Of a stretch of 18,959 nucleotides of DNA, positions 7,142 through 15,967 are shown piece after piece; position 1 is the first letter of the stretch, and every line of letters starts with the position of its first letter. The stretch comes from Thiotrichales bacterium. Its GTDB lineage: Bacteria; Pseudomonadota; Gammaproteobacteria; J044. The DNA lies in the NCBI GenBank assembly GCA_024762895.1, contig JANTGN010000027.1:1-18959 (forward strand). The letters are read 5' to 3'. The notes beneath the pieces were generated by a model, which made no database searches, was not told the DNA's origin, and saw only the letters and a program-made list of their open reading frames with translations. The translations under genes and the position numbers were made by a program.

Positions 7142-8437
7142 ATGACAATGAAAACCCTGAAAAAAATGGCGTTCACCTCGTTGCTGATGGTGGCGTCGAT
7201 GGCCTCGGCCGGACTGGCAATGGCGGAAGAGACCATCAAGGTCGGTGTCCTGCACTCCCTGTCCGGTACTATGGCGATCTCAGAGACGACCCTTAAAGAT
7301 ACCATGCTGATGCTCATCGAGGAGCAGAACAAGAAAGGTGGTGTACTGGGCAAGAAGCTCGAGGCCGTGGTGGTCGATCCCGCTTCCAACTGGCCCTTGT
7401 TCGCCGAGAAGGCGCGTGAGCTGGTCACCAAGGAAGGTACCGATGTGATCTTCGGTTGCTGGACCTCTGTATCGCGCAAGTCTGTATTGCCGGTCATTGA
7501 GGAACTCGACAGCGTCTTGTTCTATCCAGTGCAGTATGAAGGTGAGGAATCCTCGAAGAATGTGTTTTACACTGGCGCGGCGCCGAACCAGCAGGCCATT
7601 CCCGCTGTGGATTATCTGATGAACGATATCGGTGTGGAGCGTTGGGTGCTGGCGGGTACGGATTATGTCTATCCGCGCACCACCAACAAGATCCTCGAGG
7701 CCTATCTGATCGCCAAGGGTGTGGACAAGAAGGACATCATGATCAACTACACACCCTTCGGTCACTCCGACTGGCAATCCATCGTTTCCGATATCAAGAA
7801 ATTCGGCAGCGCCGGCAAGAAGACTGCGGTGGTCTCTACCATCAATGGTGACGCCAACGTGCCTTTCTACAAGGAACTGGGTAACCAGGGCATCTCCGCC
7901 GAGGATATCCCTGTAGTGGCCTTCTCCGTCGGTGAGGAAGAACTCTCCGGCCTGGATACGAAACCCCTGGTCGGTCATCTGGCAGCCTGGAACTACTTCA
8001 TGAGCGTCGAATCCGACGAGAATGAAGAATTCATCGAGGCCTGGCACAAGTTCATCAAGGACAAGAAGCGTGTCACCAATGATCCCATGGAGGCCCATTA
8101 CATCGGCTTCAACATGTGGGTAAAGGCCGTCGAGAAGGCCGGTACCACGGATCCCAAGGCTGTACAGGAGGCCATGATCGGCGTTGCGGTGCCTAACCTG
8201 TCCGGTGGTTTCTCGGCCATGATGCCTAATCATCACATTACCAAGCCTGTGTTGATCGGTGAGATACAGAAAGATGGTCAGTTTGACATTGTCTGGGAGA
8301 CATCGGGTCTGGTGCCGGGTGATGCCTGGTCCGATTTCCTGCCTGGCTCCAAGGATCTGATCTCAGACTGGCGTGCGCCTATGTCTTGCGGTAACTACAA
8401 CGTCAAGACCAAAAAGTGCAGCGGCCAGAACTACTGA
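7142..8437 (+). CDS. urtA: Urea ABC transporter, periplasmic substrate-binding protein
   Basis: 431 residues. A signal peptide ends AMA (residue 28), leaving mature EETIKVGVLHSLSGTMAISE. This opening, and motifs such as VVVDPASNWPLFAEKA, FGCWTSVSRKSVLPV, LFYPVQYEGEE and TDYVYPRT, are characteristic of UrtA rather than of amino-acid LivK or amide FmdD proteins. It binds urea in the periplasm and delivers it to UrtB/UrtC. A clear AGGAG (7129-7133) lies 8 nt before the ATG at 7142; a second in-frame ATG at 7148 is less well placed. It is followed by a hairpin with a T-tract (8471-8519), which could let urtA be made in excess over the membrane and ATPase subunits, as is common for binding proteins. 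Confidence 0.97.
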   Translation: MTMKTLKKMAFTSLLMVASMASAGLAMAEETIKVGVLHSLSGTMAISETTLKDTMLMLIEEQNKKGGVLGKKLEAVVVDPASNWPLFAEKARELVTKEGTDVIFGCWTSVSRKSVLPVIEELDSVLFYPVQYEGEESSKNVFYTGAAPNQQAIPAVDYLMNDIGVERWVLAGTDYVYPRTTNKILEAYLIAKGVDKKDIMINYTPFGHSDWQSIVSDIKKFGSAGKKTAVVSTINGDANVPFYKELGNQGISAEDIPVVAFSVGEEELSGLDTKPLVGHLAAWNYFMSVESDENEEFIEAWHKFIKDKKRVTNDPMEAHYIGFNMWVKAVEKAGTTDPKAVQEAMIGVAVPNLSGGFSAMMPNHHITKPVLIGEIQKDGQFDIVWETSGLVPGDAWSDFLPGSKDLISDWRAPMSCGNYNVKTKKCSGQNY

Positions 8438-8470
8438 TTGGATAATGTCAGCACTTAAGTAACGACGTAT

Positions 8471-8519
8471 GGGGGTATGGTTTTTCATGCGTGATAGCCT
8501 GAAGGCCATACCCCTTTTG
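8471..8519 (+). terminator. Attenuator-like hairpin between urtA and urtB
   Basis: GGGGTATGG (8472-8480) pairs with CCATACCCC (8506-8514), and the following T-run can extend the stem through T-G and T-A pairs. A TTTT follows directly. It looks like a partial intrinsic terminator inside the operon, about 35 nt after urtA and 50 nt before urtB. It could equally protect the 3' end of a processed urtA message. Confidence 0.7.
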
Positions 8520-8568
8520 TTAAAAATAGTTGAGACCGGTTATGATCGTTCATTATGCAAGACCTCAG

Positions 8569-10164
8569 ATGATACGACTACTGTCGTGGTTATTGTGTCT
8601 TGCCTGTCTTGGGTTTTTTCAGGGGGGCTTTGCGGAGGTTTTAAATCTCGATGAGGCCTGGAACACCCTGAGCAAAAAGAGCTATAGCGACAAGGCTGAA
8701 GCCATCGAGGCCATCGTCCAACAGAATCCACCCGAGGCACTGCCTGCGCTCAAGGCCATGCTCGAAGGTCAGTTGTTTTATGCCAAATCCAACAAGGCGT
8801 TGTTCATACTTCGCGAAGACGGGGACAACTATCTATTCACACCGCTGTTCGGTGGTAACACCGCGACCCAGGAAAACAAACGGGGTTACAAGAAGGTCAG
8901 GATCAACAATCGTCTGAGGGTGCAGATTCGCCAGTCCCTGGCCTCCATGCAACTCAAACACGAGGATGCGGCAGTCAGGTTGGAAGCGGTACAGGAACTC
9001 TTGAAGGAGCCGGATGAAGAGACCGCTGCGTTGATTGCACCGCTTGTTTATGAGGAGCAGGATGGCCGGGTGTTGTCAGCCATGCAGACGCTGCTGGCGA
9101 TCATACAACTGGAGCAGGGCGACGAGGCGGCTCAGGCATCGGCGATCGAGACCCTCTCATCCAGCCTCAATCCTTCGGCGCTGAATGCACTCACTGAATA
9201 TAAGGCGCCCAATGGGGAGCTGGAGGACAGTGCACAGGCAGCCATCAACAAGATCGAGGCGCAACGTGATCTCTATGCCGTTGCCGAGACCGTATTCTTT
9301 GGTCTGAGTTTGGGGTCGGTACTGGCCTTGTCAGCGATTGGTCTGGCCATTACCTTCGGCGTGATGGGCGTGATCAACATGGCCCATGGCGAGCTGATGA
9401 TGATCGGTGCCTATACCACTTATGTCGTCCAGTTGCTGATGCCGAATCACATCGGCCTGTCCATCATTGTGGCGATACCGGCAGCCTTCATCGTTGCCGG
9501 GCTGGTCGGCGTCGCCATAGAGCGGGGCATAATTCGTTTTCTTTACGGTCGCGCCCTGGAGACCCTGCTGGCGACCTTCGGGATCAGCCTGATCCTGCAA
9601 CAGACGGTACGTTCAATTTTTTCTCCCCTAAATCGCAGTGTCGAGACACCCCAATGGATGTCAGGTGCCTGGCAGATCAACGAGGTGCTGGCCCTGACCT
9701 GGAATCGACTCTATATCATTATCTTTACTTTGCTGGTGTTCACGGCCTTGCTGATGGTAATGAAAAAATCCACCCTGGGGTTACAGGTGCGTGCCGTATC
9801 GCAGAACCGTGCGATGGCCAGGGCCATGGGCGTGCGTTCCGAGTGGGTCGATGCCCTGACCTTCGGCCTGGGTTCCGGGATAGCGGGTATGGCCGGAGTG
9901 GCCCTGAGTCTGTTGACCAACGTCGGGCCCAATCTTGGTCAGGCCTACATTATCGATTCATTCATGGTGGTGGTCTTCGGCGGCGTGGGTAATCTCTGGG
10001 GTACCCTGGTGGCCGGTATGAGCCTGGGCGTGGTGAACAAAGTGATTGAGCCCTGGGCGGGTGCCGTGATGGCCAAGATACTGGTTCTGGTCTTCATAAT
10101 CCTGTTCATACAGAAAAGGCCCAAGGGGTTGTTCCCTCAACGCGGCCGGGCGGCGGAGGATTGA
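8569..10164 (+). CDS. urtB: Urea ABC transporter, permease subunit UrtB
   Basis: 531 residues from the ATG at 8569. Residues 1-22 form a signal-like helix (MIRLLSWLLCLACLG...). Then comes a soluble, helical, mostly Ala/Leu/Glu domain (about 23-230), the large N-terminal periplasmic extension that separates UrtB from LivH. The permease domain (about 235-525) contains GVINMAHGELMMIGAY near residue 266 and FGGVGNLWGTLVAGM near the end, both hallmarks of the branched-chain/urea permease family. In-frame TTG (8530) and ATG (8542) codons upstream are possible starts, but 8569 puts the signal helix at the N-terminus. No strong Shine-Dalgarno precedes it (AAGA at best). With UrtC it forms the inner-membrane pore for urea. 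Confidence 0.95.
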   Translation: MIRLLSWLLCLACLGFFQGGFAEVLNLDEAWNTLSKKSYSDKAEAIEAIVQQNPPEALPALKAMLEGQLFYAKSNKALFILREDGDNYLFTPLFGGNTATQENKRGYKKVRINNRLRVQIRQSLASMQLKHEDAAVRLEAVQELLKEPDEETAALIAPLVYEEQDGRVLSAMQTLLAIIQLEQGDEAAQASAIETLSSSLNPSALNALTEYKAPNGELEDSAQAAINKIEAQRDLYAVAETVFFGLSLGSVLALSAIGLAITFGVMGVINMAHGELMMIGAYTTYVVQLLMPNHIGLSIIVAIPAAFIVAGLVGVAIERGIIRFLYGRALETLLATFGISLILQQTVRSIFSPLNRSVETPQWMSGAWQINEVLALTWNRLYIIIFTLLVFTALLMVMKKSTLGLQVRAVSQNRAMARAMGVRSEWVDALTFGLGSGIAGMAGVALSLLTNVGPNLGQAYIIDSFMVVVFGGVGNLWGTLVAGMSLGVVNKVIEPWAGAVMAKILVLVFIILFIQKRPKGLFPQRGRAAED

Positions 10165-10167
10165 TCT

Positions 10168-11256
10168 ATGCGCATGCTTGAAACCTTAGTACAGGACAAG
10201 CCTGGCCAATGGCTTCTGGGGCTGCTGCTGGCTACCAGTATCATCGTACCCATATGCAATCTGCTGGTGCCGCCGGATAATATTTTCCATATATCTACCT
10301 ATAGCGTGACCCTGATCGGTAAGTATCTGGCCTTCGCCCTGCTGGCGCTCTCAGCCGACCTGGTCTGGGGCTATCTGGGCATTTTGAGTTTGGGGCATGG
10401 GGCCTTCTTTGCCCTGGGTGGCTATGCCATGGGCATGTACCTGATGCGCCAGATCGGTGATCGTGGCGTCTACGGCAATCCCGAACTGCCAGATTTTATG
10501 GTGTTTCTGAACTGGAGCGAACTTCCCTGGTTCTGGCATGGCTTTGATCAGTTCTGGTTTGCCGTATTGATGATCATCCTGGTGCCGGGTGTGCTGGCTT
10601 ATGTGTTCGGGTATCTGGCCTTCCGCTCCAGGGTGACGGGCGTTTATCTGTCTATTATGACCCAGGCCCTGACCTATGCCCTGATGCTGGCCTTTTTCCG
10701 CAATGAAATGGGATTTGGCGGCAATAACGGATTGACGGACTTCAAGGACATCCTCGGTTTCGATTTGCGTGAAGACAGTACTCGTATCGCATTGTTCCTG
10801 GCCACGGCCCTGGCCCTTGCGATCGGTTATATCATTAGTCGCTACATCGTCAGTTCGCGCCTGGGTCTGGCCTGTGTCGCGGTGCGCGATGCGGAAAGCC
10901 GCTGCCGCTTTGTAGGTTACCGGGTGGAATACATCAAGCTGGGCATCTTCGTGTTCTCGGCGGTGCTGGCAGGGATCGCGGGTGCACTCTATGTACCCCA
11001 GGTCGGCATTATCAATCCCGGAGAATTTTCGCCGCTGAACTCCATCGAACTGATCATCTGGGTGGCCATTGGCGGTCGGGGTACCCTATATGGCGCCGTG
11101 GTCGGGGCCTTGCTGGTAAATTATTCCAAGACCTATTTCACCGCCGAGTTTCCAGAGGTCTGGCTGTATGCCCTGGGGGCGATGTTCGTTCTCGTCACCT
11201 TGTTTCTGCCCAAGGGCATTGTTGGACTTAGATCTATGCGGGCGGCCAAGGCATGA
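10168..11256 (+). CDS. urtC: Urea ABC transporter, permease subunit UrtC
   Basis: 362 residues, a polytopic inner-membrane protein of the LivM/UrtC family. SLSADLVWGYLGILSLGHGA-type family features are present around residues 60-75 (LSADLVWGYLGILSLGHGAF), followed by VTGVYLSIMTQALTYAL and, near the C-terminus, WVAIGGRGTLYGAVVGALLVN. The insert around residues 95-130 (GVYGNPELPDFMVFLNW) is typical for UrtC and absent from LivM. It starts 3 nt after the urtB stop, with a GGAGG inside the urtB end as ribosome site. A second ATG two codons in (10174) is also possible. Partner of UrtB. Confidence 0.96.
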   Translation: MRMLETLVQDKPGQWLLGLLLATSIIVPICNLLVPPDNIFHISTYSVTLIGKYLAFALLALSADLVWGYLGILSLGHGAFFALGGYAMGMYLMRQIGDRGVYGNPELPDFMVFLNWSELPWFWHGFDQFWFAVLMIILVPGVLAYVFGYLAFRSRVTGVYLSIMTQALTYALMLAFFRNEMGFGGNNGLTDFKDILGFDLREDSTRIALFLATALALAIGYIISRYIVSSRLGLACVAVRDAESRCRFVGYRVEYIKLGIFVFSAVLAGIAGALYVPQVGIINPGEFSPLNSIELIIWVAIGGRGTLYGAVVGALLVNYSKTYFTAEFPEVWLYALGAMFVLVTLFLPKGIVGLRSMRAAKA

Positions 11257-12083
11257 AGTCGGTTGAACTCATCAAGGAATTACCCCAGCGTGATCGGGTG
11301 TTCGAGTTTCTGGTGCCGCCCGAACCGCCCCAACTTGATCTGACGCATAACATCATCCTCTACCTCGAGGGTTTGAATAAGAGCTTCGATGGTTTTAAGG
11401 CGATCAATGATCTAAATCTTTATATCGAGGCCGGGGAGCTGCGCTGCATTATCGGACCGAACGGGGCAGGCAAGTCCACGATGATGGATATCATTACTGG
11501 GAAGACCCAACCGGATTCTGGGCATGCCTGGTTCGGCCAGCGGCTCAATCTTCTGGAGATGGATGAACCCGAGATCGCCGAGGCAGGCATAGGCCGGAAA
11601 TTTCAAAAGCCCACCGTATTCGAAAACCTGACCGTGATGCAGAACCTGGAACTGGCGATGGCACAGGACAAACGTCTGATGCCCATGTTGTTCGCGACGC
11701 TCAGCGGTGAACAGCGCGATCTCATCGCCGAGGTGTTGGGCATCATCCGGTTGGAGGCATTAGCGAAGGATATGGCAGGAAAGCTCTCCCATGGCCAGAA
11801 ACAGTGGCTGGAAATCGGCATGTTGCTGATGCAAAAACCGGCCCTGTTGTTGGTGGACGAGCCAGTGGCCGGCATGACACATCAGGAGATGGAGCGTACG
11901 GCGGAACTTCTGACCTCCCTGGCTGGCAAGCACTCGGTGATCGTCGTTGAACACGATATGGAGTTCGTGCGGTCGATCGCACGCAAAGTGACCGTATTAC
12001 ACCAGGGCAGCGTGCTGGCCGAAGGCAGTATGACGGAGGTGCAGGAAGATCCGCGTGTCGTGGAGGTCTATCTGGGTGAATAA
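11253..12083 (+). CDS. urtD: Urea ABC transporter, ATP-binding subunit UrtD
   Basis: 276 residues. ABC ATPase with Walker A GPNGAGKST (68-76), a signature in the form LSHGQ (178-182), Walker B LLLVDEP (198-204) and switch histidine in VVEHDME. LSHGQKQWLEIGMLLMQKP, in place of LSGGQ, is the usual UrtD version. The N-terminal 35 residues before the ABC core are a typical UrtD lead-in. The ATGA overlap with the end of urtC (4 nt) indicates translational coupling. It powers urea import together with UrtE. Confidence 0.97.
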   Translation: MKSVELIKELPQRDRVFEFLVPPEPPQLDLTHNIILYLEGLNKSFDGFKAINDLNLYIEAGELRCIIGPNGAGKSTMMDIITGKTQPDSGHAWFGQRLNLLEMDEPEIAEAGIGRKFQKPTVFENLTVMQNLELAMAQDKRLMPMLFATLSGEQRDLIAEVLGIIRLEALAKDMAGKLSHGQKQWLEIGMLLMQKPALLLVDEPVAGMTHQEMERTAELLTSLAGKHSVIVVEHDMEFVRSIARKVTVLHQGSVLAEGSMTEVQEDPRVVEVYLGE

Positions 12084-12084
12084 G

Positions 12085-12780
12085 ATGCTGCATATTCATG
12101 GTCTGAACCAATATTACGCACAAAGCCATACCCTCTGGGATATCGATCTCGAGGTCGTCGAAGGACAGTGCACCTGCCTGATGGGACGTAATGGTGTGGG
12201 CAAGACCACGCTGCTCAATTGCATCATGGGCGCCTTGCCTCTGGCATCGGGTGAGATACACTATCGCGATATGCTATTGCATACGAAACCTATGGAGCAT
12301 CGAGCCAGGGCCGGTATCGGGTATGTGCCGCAGGGGCGGCAGATCTTTCCCTTGCTGACCGTGGAGGAGAACCTTCTTATTGGCCTGCCGGCACGGCCTG
12401 ACCGGGTGCGCAAGATTCCGGAATCGATCTATGATCTCTTTCCGGTGCTCAAGGAGATGCGGCATCGCCTTGGCGGCGACCTCTCGGGTGGTCAGCAACA
12501 ACAACTTGCCATCGGACGCGCCCTGGTGATCGACCCCAGGCTGTTGATTCTCGATGAGCCCACCGAGGGCATACAACCTAATATTGTTGCCGAGATTGGC
12601 GAGGTCATTCGCAAGCTTAATCAGGAGATTGGTATGACGGTTTTGCTGGTGGAGCAAAAACTGCATTTCGTGAAAAAGGTGGCGGATCAGTTCTGTATAC
12701 TCGATAGAGGCCGACGGGTTGCCGATGGCCCTGTCGCCGAACTCTCCGATGAACTGGTAGCTGAATATCTGACCGTATGA
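12085..12780 (+). CDS. urtE: Urea ABC transporter, ATP-binding subunit UrtE
   Basis: 231 residues. ABC ATPase with Walker A GRNGVGKTT (34-42), signature LSGGQQQQLAIGRAL (from 133), Walker B LLILDEPTEGIQPNIV and a LVEQKLHFV switch region; GRNGVGKTTLL and EPTEGIQP are characteristic of LivF/UrtE proteins. The ATG at 12085 lies 1 nt after the urtD stop; the frame is open 10 codons further upstream inside urtD, but those codons match nothing in the family. Its stop codon overlaps the ureD start (ATGA), physically joining the transport and urease halves of the series. Confidence 0.96.
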   Translation: MLHIHGLNQYYAQSHTLWDIDLEVVEGQCTCLMGRNGVGKTTLLNCIMGALPLASGEIHYRDMLLHTKPMEHRARAGIGYVPQGRQIFPLLTVEENLLIGLPARPDRVRKIPESIYDLFPVLKEMRHRLGGDLSGGQQQQLAIGRALVIDPRLLILDEPTEGIQPNIVAEIGEVIRKLNQEIGMTVLLVEQKLHFVKKVADQFCILDRGRRVADGPVAELSDELVAEYLTV

Positions 12781-13619
12781 ACATGGCACTGGGATTCAAT
12801 GAGGAACCGGGCTGGCGCGCACATCTCGATCTGATCTTTTCCCGTGCAGGCAATCGCACCGCGATGTTGCGCAGTCGCCACTCCGGGCCGCTACGTGTGC
12901 AACGCCCCTTTTACCCCGAGGGAGACCTTGCTCACATCTATATCCTTCATCCACCCGGGGGTGTGGTCGGTGGTGATGAGCTGGATATCCGGCTCGATGT
13001 CAGGCCACAGGCCGGGGTCTTGTGCACGACACCCGGTTCGGGCAAGTTCTATCGCAGTGCGGGTAAATGGGCCATGCTCGATCAGAGGCTGTACGTGGGC
13101 GCGGGAGCCAGCCTGGAATGGCTTCCTCAGGATAATATCCTGTTCGCAGGTGCACGGTTGCGAGCCAATACCCGTATCGAGTTGACGGATGACGCCGTCT
13201 TCATGGGCTGGGATATCTCCTGCCTGGGACGGCCGAGCAGTGACGAACGCTTTGATGAAGGAGCGTTCGTCTCCCGGCTCGAGTTCTACCACAATCGGCA
13301 GCTCTTGCTGGTGGAAAACCAGCGTGTATTGGATGCGCGGGCCCTGGATGCCAGCGCCGGGCTGCGGGGCCTGCCCCTGTCGGCGGTCATGATGGCCTTT
13401 CCCTGTGATGAGCGGCATCTCGTGCAGGTGCGTAACATGATCGAGGCGCAGAATGAGTCTGCGCACATAGGTGTCACCCTGATCGACGGGCTGTTGGTGG
13501 TCCGGGGCCTGGGCAACTATAGTGAAAGACTCAAACAACAGCTCATATCGGTTTGGCGGACCTTGCGTCCGATGTTGCTGGATCGCCCTGCCGAGCTGCC
13601 GCGCATCTGGGCAACCTGA
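12777..13619 (+). CDS. ureD: Urease accessory protein UreD (UreH), nickel-centre assembly scaffold
   Basis: 280 residues. Conserved UreD features: a HSGPLRVQRPFYPEG lead-in (35-49), HPPGGVVGGDEL (58-69), TTPGSGKFYRS (84-94) and a LPQDNILFAGA segment (116-126), in which Asp stands where many UreD proteins have Glu. UreD binds apo-urease and, with UreF and UreG, forms the complex that delivers nickel. The first ATG (12777) overlaps the urtE stop by 4 nt; a second ATG at 12783 is also possible. Placing ureD directly before ureABC, away from ureEFG, is the common proteobacterial order. Confidence 0.95.
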   Translation: MNMALGFNEEPGWRAHLDLIFSRAGNRTAMLRSRHSGPLRVQRPFYPEGDLAHIYILHPPGGVVGGDELDIRLDVRPQAGVLCTTPGSGKFYRSAGKWAMLDQRLYVGAGASLEWLPQDNILFAGARLRANTRIELTDDAVFMGWDISCLGRPSSDERFDEGAFVSRLEFYHNRQLLLVENQRVLDARALDASAGLRGLPLSAVMMAFPCDERHLVQVRNMIEAQNESAHIGVTLIDGLLVVRGLGNYSERLKQQLISVWRTLRPMLLDRPAELPRIWAT

Positions 13620-13635
13620 ATAGAAAGGACAGCTT

Positions 13636-13938
13636 ATGGACCTGACTCCAAGAGAAAAAGACAAACTCCTGTTGTTCACGGCCGCCCTGCTCGCCGAGCG
13701 TCGCCTGGCGCGTGGCATCAAACTCAATCATCCCGAGGCAGTGGCCTTTATCAGCGCGGTGATACTCGAAGGCGCGCGCGAGGGCAAGACGGTGGCCGAG
13801 TTGATGAGCGAGAGCCGTGAGATCCTCAGCGCCGATCAGGTCATGGAGGGCGTCCCGGAGATGATTCACGAGGTCCAGGTCGAGGCGACCTTTCCTGATG
13901 GCACCAAACTCGTTACCGTGCATCAACCCATTACCTAG
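13636..13938 (+). CDS. ureA: Urease gamma subunit
   Basis: 100 residues, the normal length. The N-terminal MDLTPREKDKLLLFTAALLAERR and the following RGIKLNHPEAVAFIS, EGAREGKTVAELM and C-terminal EVQVEATFPDGTKLVTVHQPI are family signatures. A clear AAGGA ribosome site lies upstream, 16 nt after ureD. It is the smallest structural subunit of the (alpha-beta-gamma)3 enzyme in the cytoplasm and holds no metal itself. The gene is separate from ureB, as in most bacteria and unlike the fused form of Helicobacter. Confidence 0.98.
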   Translation: MDLTPREKDKLLLFTAALLAERRLARGIKLNHPEAVAFISAVILEGAREGKTVAELMSESREILSADQVMEGVPEMIHEVQVEATFPDGTKLVTVHQPIT

Positions 13939-13947
13939 GAGCCCAGT

Positions 13948-14262
13948 ATGATTCCAGGAGAAATCAGGACCGCGGATGGGGATATAGAGATCAACGCCGG
14001 CCGCGAAACCCTGAACATCGAGGTGGCGAATAGCGGCGACCGGCCGATACAGGTTGGTTCGCATTATCATTTTTTCGAGACCAATCCGGCTTTGGAATTC
14101 GATCGTGAAGCGACCCGAGGATTTCGCTTGAATATTCCGGCCGGCACCGCAGTGCGTTTCGAACCGGGGCAGAGCCGTAACGTTGAATTGGTGGCCTATG
14201 CCGGTAATCGCAGGGTCTATGGTTTTCGGGGTCGGGTCATGGGCCCACTGGAGGACGACTGA
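13948..14262 (+). CDS. ureB: Urease beta subunit
   Basis: 104 residues. MIPGEIRTADGDIEINAGRE opens the protein, and VANSGDRPIQVGSHYHFFETN, the FDREATRGFRLNIPAGTAVRFEPGQ stretch and a YGFRGRVMGPL end are all typical of UreB. TAGGAG, overlapping the ureA stop, supplies the ribosome site, 9 nt after ureA. The stop shares one base with the ureC start (TGATG), so the two are coupled. Structural subunit packing against UreC. Confidence 0.98.
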   Translation: MIPGEIRTADGDIEINAGRETLNIEVANSGDRPIQVGSHYHFFETNPALEFDREATRGFRLNIPAGTAVRFEPGQSRNVELVAYAGNRRVYGFRGRVMGPLEDD

Positions 14263-15965
14263 TGGCGACACTCAGCCGGCAGGCCTATGCGGAGATGTTT
14301 GGTCCCACCACCGGTGACCGGGTACGGCTCGCCGATACCGAGTTATGGGTCGAGGTGGAAAAGGATTTCACCGTCTATGGGGACGAGGTCAAGTTTGGTG
14401 GCGGCAAGGTGATCCGCGACGGTATGGGGCAATCCCAGGCGGTGGCGGCCGAAGTTGCTGATCTGGTCATCACCAATGCCCTGATCGTCGATCACTGGGG
14501 CATCGTCAAGGCCGATGTCGGCATCAAGGACGGTCGCATCACTGCTATCGGCAAGGCGGGTAACCCCGATGTCCAGGATGGCGTGGACATCCTCATCGGT
14601 CCCGGCACGGATGTCATCGGTGGTGAGGGCAAGATCCTCACGGCCGGCGGTATCGACGCCCATATCCATTTCATTTGTCCTCAGCAGATCGAGGAGGCCC
14701 TGGCCTCGGGCGTGACCACCATGCTTGGTGGTGGCACCGGGCCCTCTACCGGCACTAACGCGACCACCTGTACGCCGGGGCCCTGGTATATCCACCGCAT
14801 GCTCGAGGCTGCCGAGGCCTTTCCCATGAATCTCGGTTTTATGGGCAAGGGCAATGCCAGCCTGCCGGAGGCCCTGCGCGAACAGATCGCTGCGGGCGCC
14901 ATGGGGCTCAAGCTGCACGAAGACTGGGGCACCACGCCGGAAGCGATCCGCAACTGTCTGACCGTGGCCGAAGAGACCGATGTGCAGGTGGCGATTCATA
15001 CGGATACCCTGAATGAGTCCGGTTTTGTCGAGGACACCATCAACGCCTTTGAGGGGCGCACCATACACACCTACCATACCGAGGGGGCGGGCGGCGGCCA
15101 TGCGCCGGACATTATCCGCGCCTGTGGGCTGGACAACGTGCTGCCGTCCTCCACCAATCCGACTCGGCCCTATACCGTCAATACCATCGACGAACACCTG
15201 GACATGCTGATGGTCTGCCATCATCTGGACCCGGGTATACCCGAGGATGTGGCCTTTGCAGAATCGCGCATCCGCCGTGAGACCATCGCCGCTGAAGACA
15301 TCCTGCATGACCTCGGCGCCTTCTCGATGATCTCTTCGGACTCGCAGGCCATGGGCCGCGTGGGTGAAGTGATTACCCGTACCTGGCAGACGGCGCACAA
15401 GATGAAGGTCCAGTTCGGCAGTCTGGAGGGTGATGGCGAGGGCAGGGACAATCAGCGCGTCAAACGGTATATCGCCAAATACACCATCAATCCGGCATTG
15501 ACCCACGGCATCGCCCACGAAGTCGGTTCGGTGGAGGCCGGTAAACTGGCCGACCTGGCCCTGTGGTCACCGGCCTTCTTCGGCGTCAAGCCGGCCATGA
15601 TCATTAAGGGTGGCATGATCGCCCATGCCATGATGGGTGATGCGAACGCCTCGATCCCGACACCTCAGCCCGTGCATACCCGACCCATGTTTGGCAGTTT
15701 CGGAAAGGCCCTGAGCACAACGAGTCTGACCTTCCTGTCCGCATCCGCGATGGCGGCCGGTGTTCATGAGCAACTTGGCCTCAAGAAGGGCATTGCTGCG
15801 GTAAAGGGCTGTCGTAGCATCAGGAAGCGCGATCTTATTCATAACGATTATGCACCGCATATGGAGGTTGATCCGCAGACCTACGAGGTGCGTGCCGACG
15901 GTCGCCTGCTAACCTGTGAGCCGGCCGAGGTCCTGCCCATGGCGCAACGTTATTTCCTGTTCTGA
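14262..15965 (+). CDS. ureC: Urease alpha (catalytic) subunit
   Basis: 567 residues, the standard size. All nickel-site and catalytic residues are present at the same numbers as in the Klebsiella enzyme: H134 and H136 (DAHIHF), K217 (GLKLHEDWG), the lysine that becomes carbamylated, H219, H246, H272, D360, and the flap pair C319-H320 (MVCHH). The enzyme hydrolyses urea to ammonia and carbamate, which decays to CO2 and more ammonia. It is therefore predicted to be fully active. No insertions or frame problems are seen. Confidence 0.99.
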   Translation: MATLSRQAYAEMFGPTTGDRVRLADTELWVEVEKDFTVYGDEVKFGGGKVIRDGMGQSQAVAAEVADLVITNALIVDHWGIVKADVGIKDGRITAIGKAGNPDVQDGVDILIGPGTDVIGGEGKILTAGGIDAHIHFICPQQIEEALASGVTTMLGGGTGPSTGTNATTCTPGPWYIHRMLEAAEAFPMNLGFMGKGNASLPEALREQIAAGAMGLKLHEDWGTTPEAIRNCLTVAEETDVQVAIHTDTLNESGFVEDTINAFEGRTIHTYHTEGAGGGHAPDIIRACGLDNVLPSSTNPTRPYTVNTIDEHLDMLMVCHHLDPGIPEDVAFAESRIRRETIAAEDILHDLGAFSMISSDSQAMGRVGEVITRTWQTAHKMKVQFGSLEGDGEGRDNQRVKRYIAKYTINPALTHGIAHEVGSVEAGKLADLALWSPAFFGVKPAMIIKGGMIAHAMMGDANASIPTPQPVHTRPMFGSFGKALSTTSLTFLSASAMAAGVHEQLGLKKGIAAVKGCRSIRKRDLIHNDYAPHMEVDPQTYEVRADGRLLTCEPAEVLPMAQRYFLF

Positions 15966-15967
15966 TC

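Noticed and set aside
7280..8236. Minus-strand open frame of 318 codons opposite urtA
   Set aside because: Shadow of urtA; no ribosome site or recognisable domain.
12891..13727. Minus-strand open frame opposite ureD/ureA
   Set aside because: Shadow of two well-supported plus-strand genes.
14343..15518. Long minus-strand open frame (391 codons) opposite ureC
   Set aside because: It is the reverse-strand shadow of a GC-rich coding gene with perfect urease motifs; composition is dominated by complement codons and no family is recognisable.
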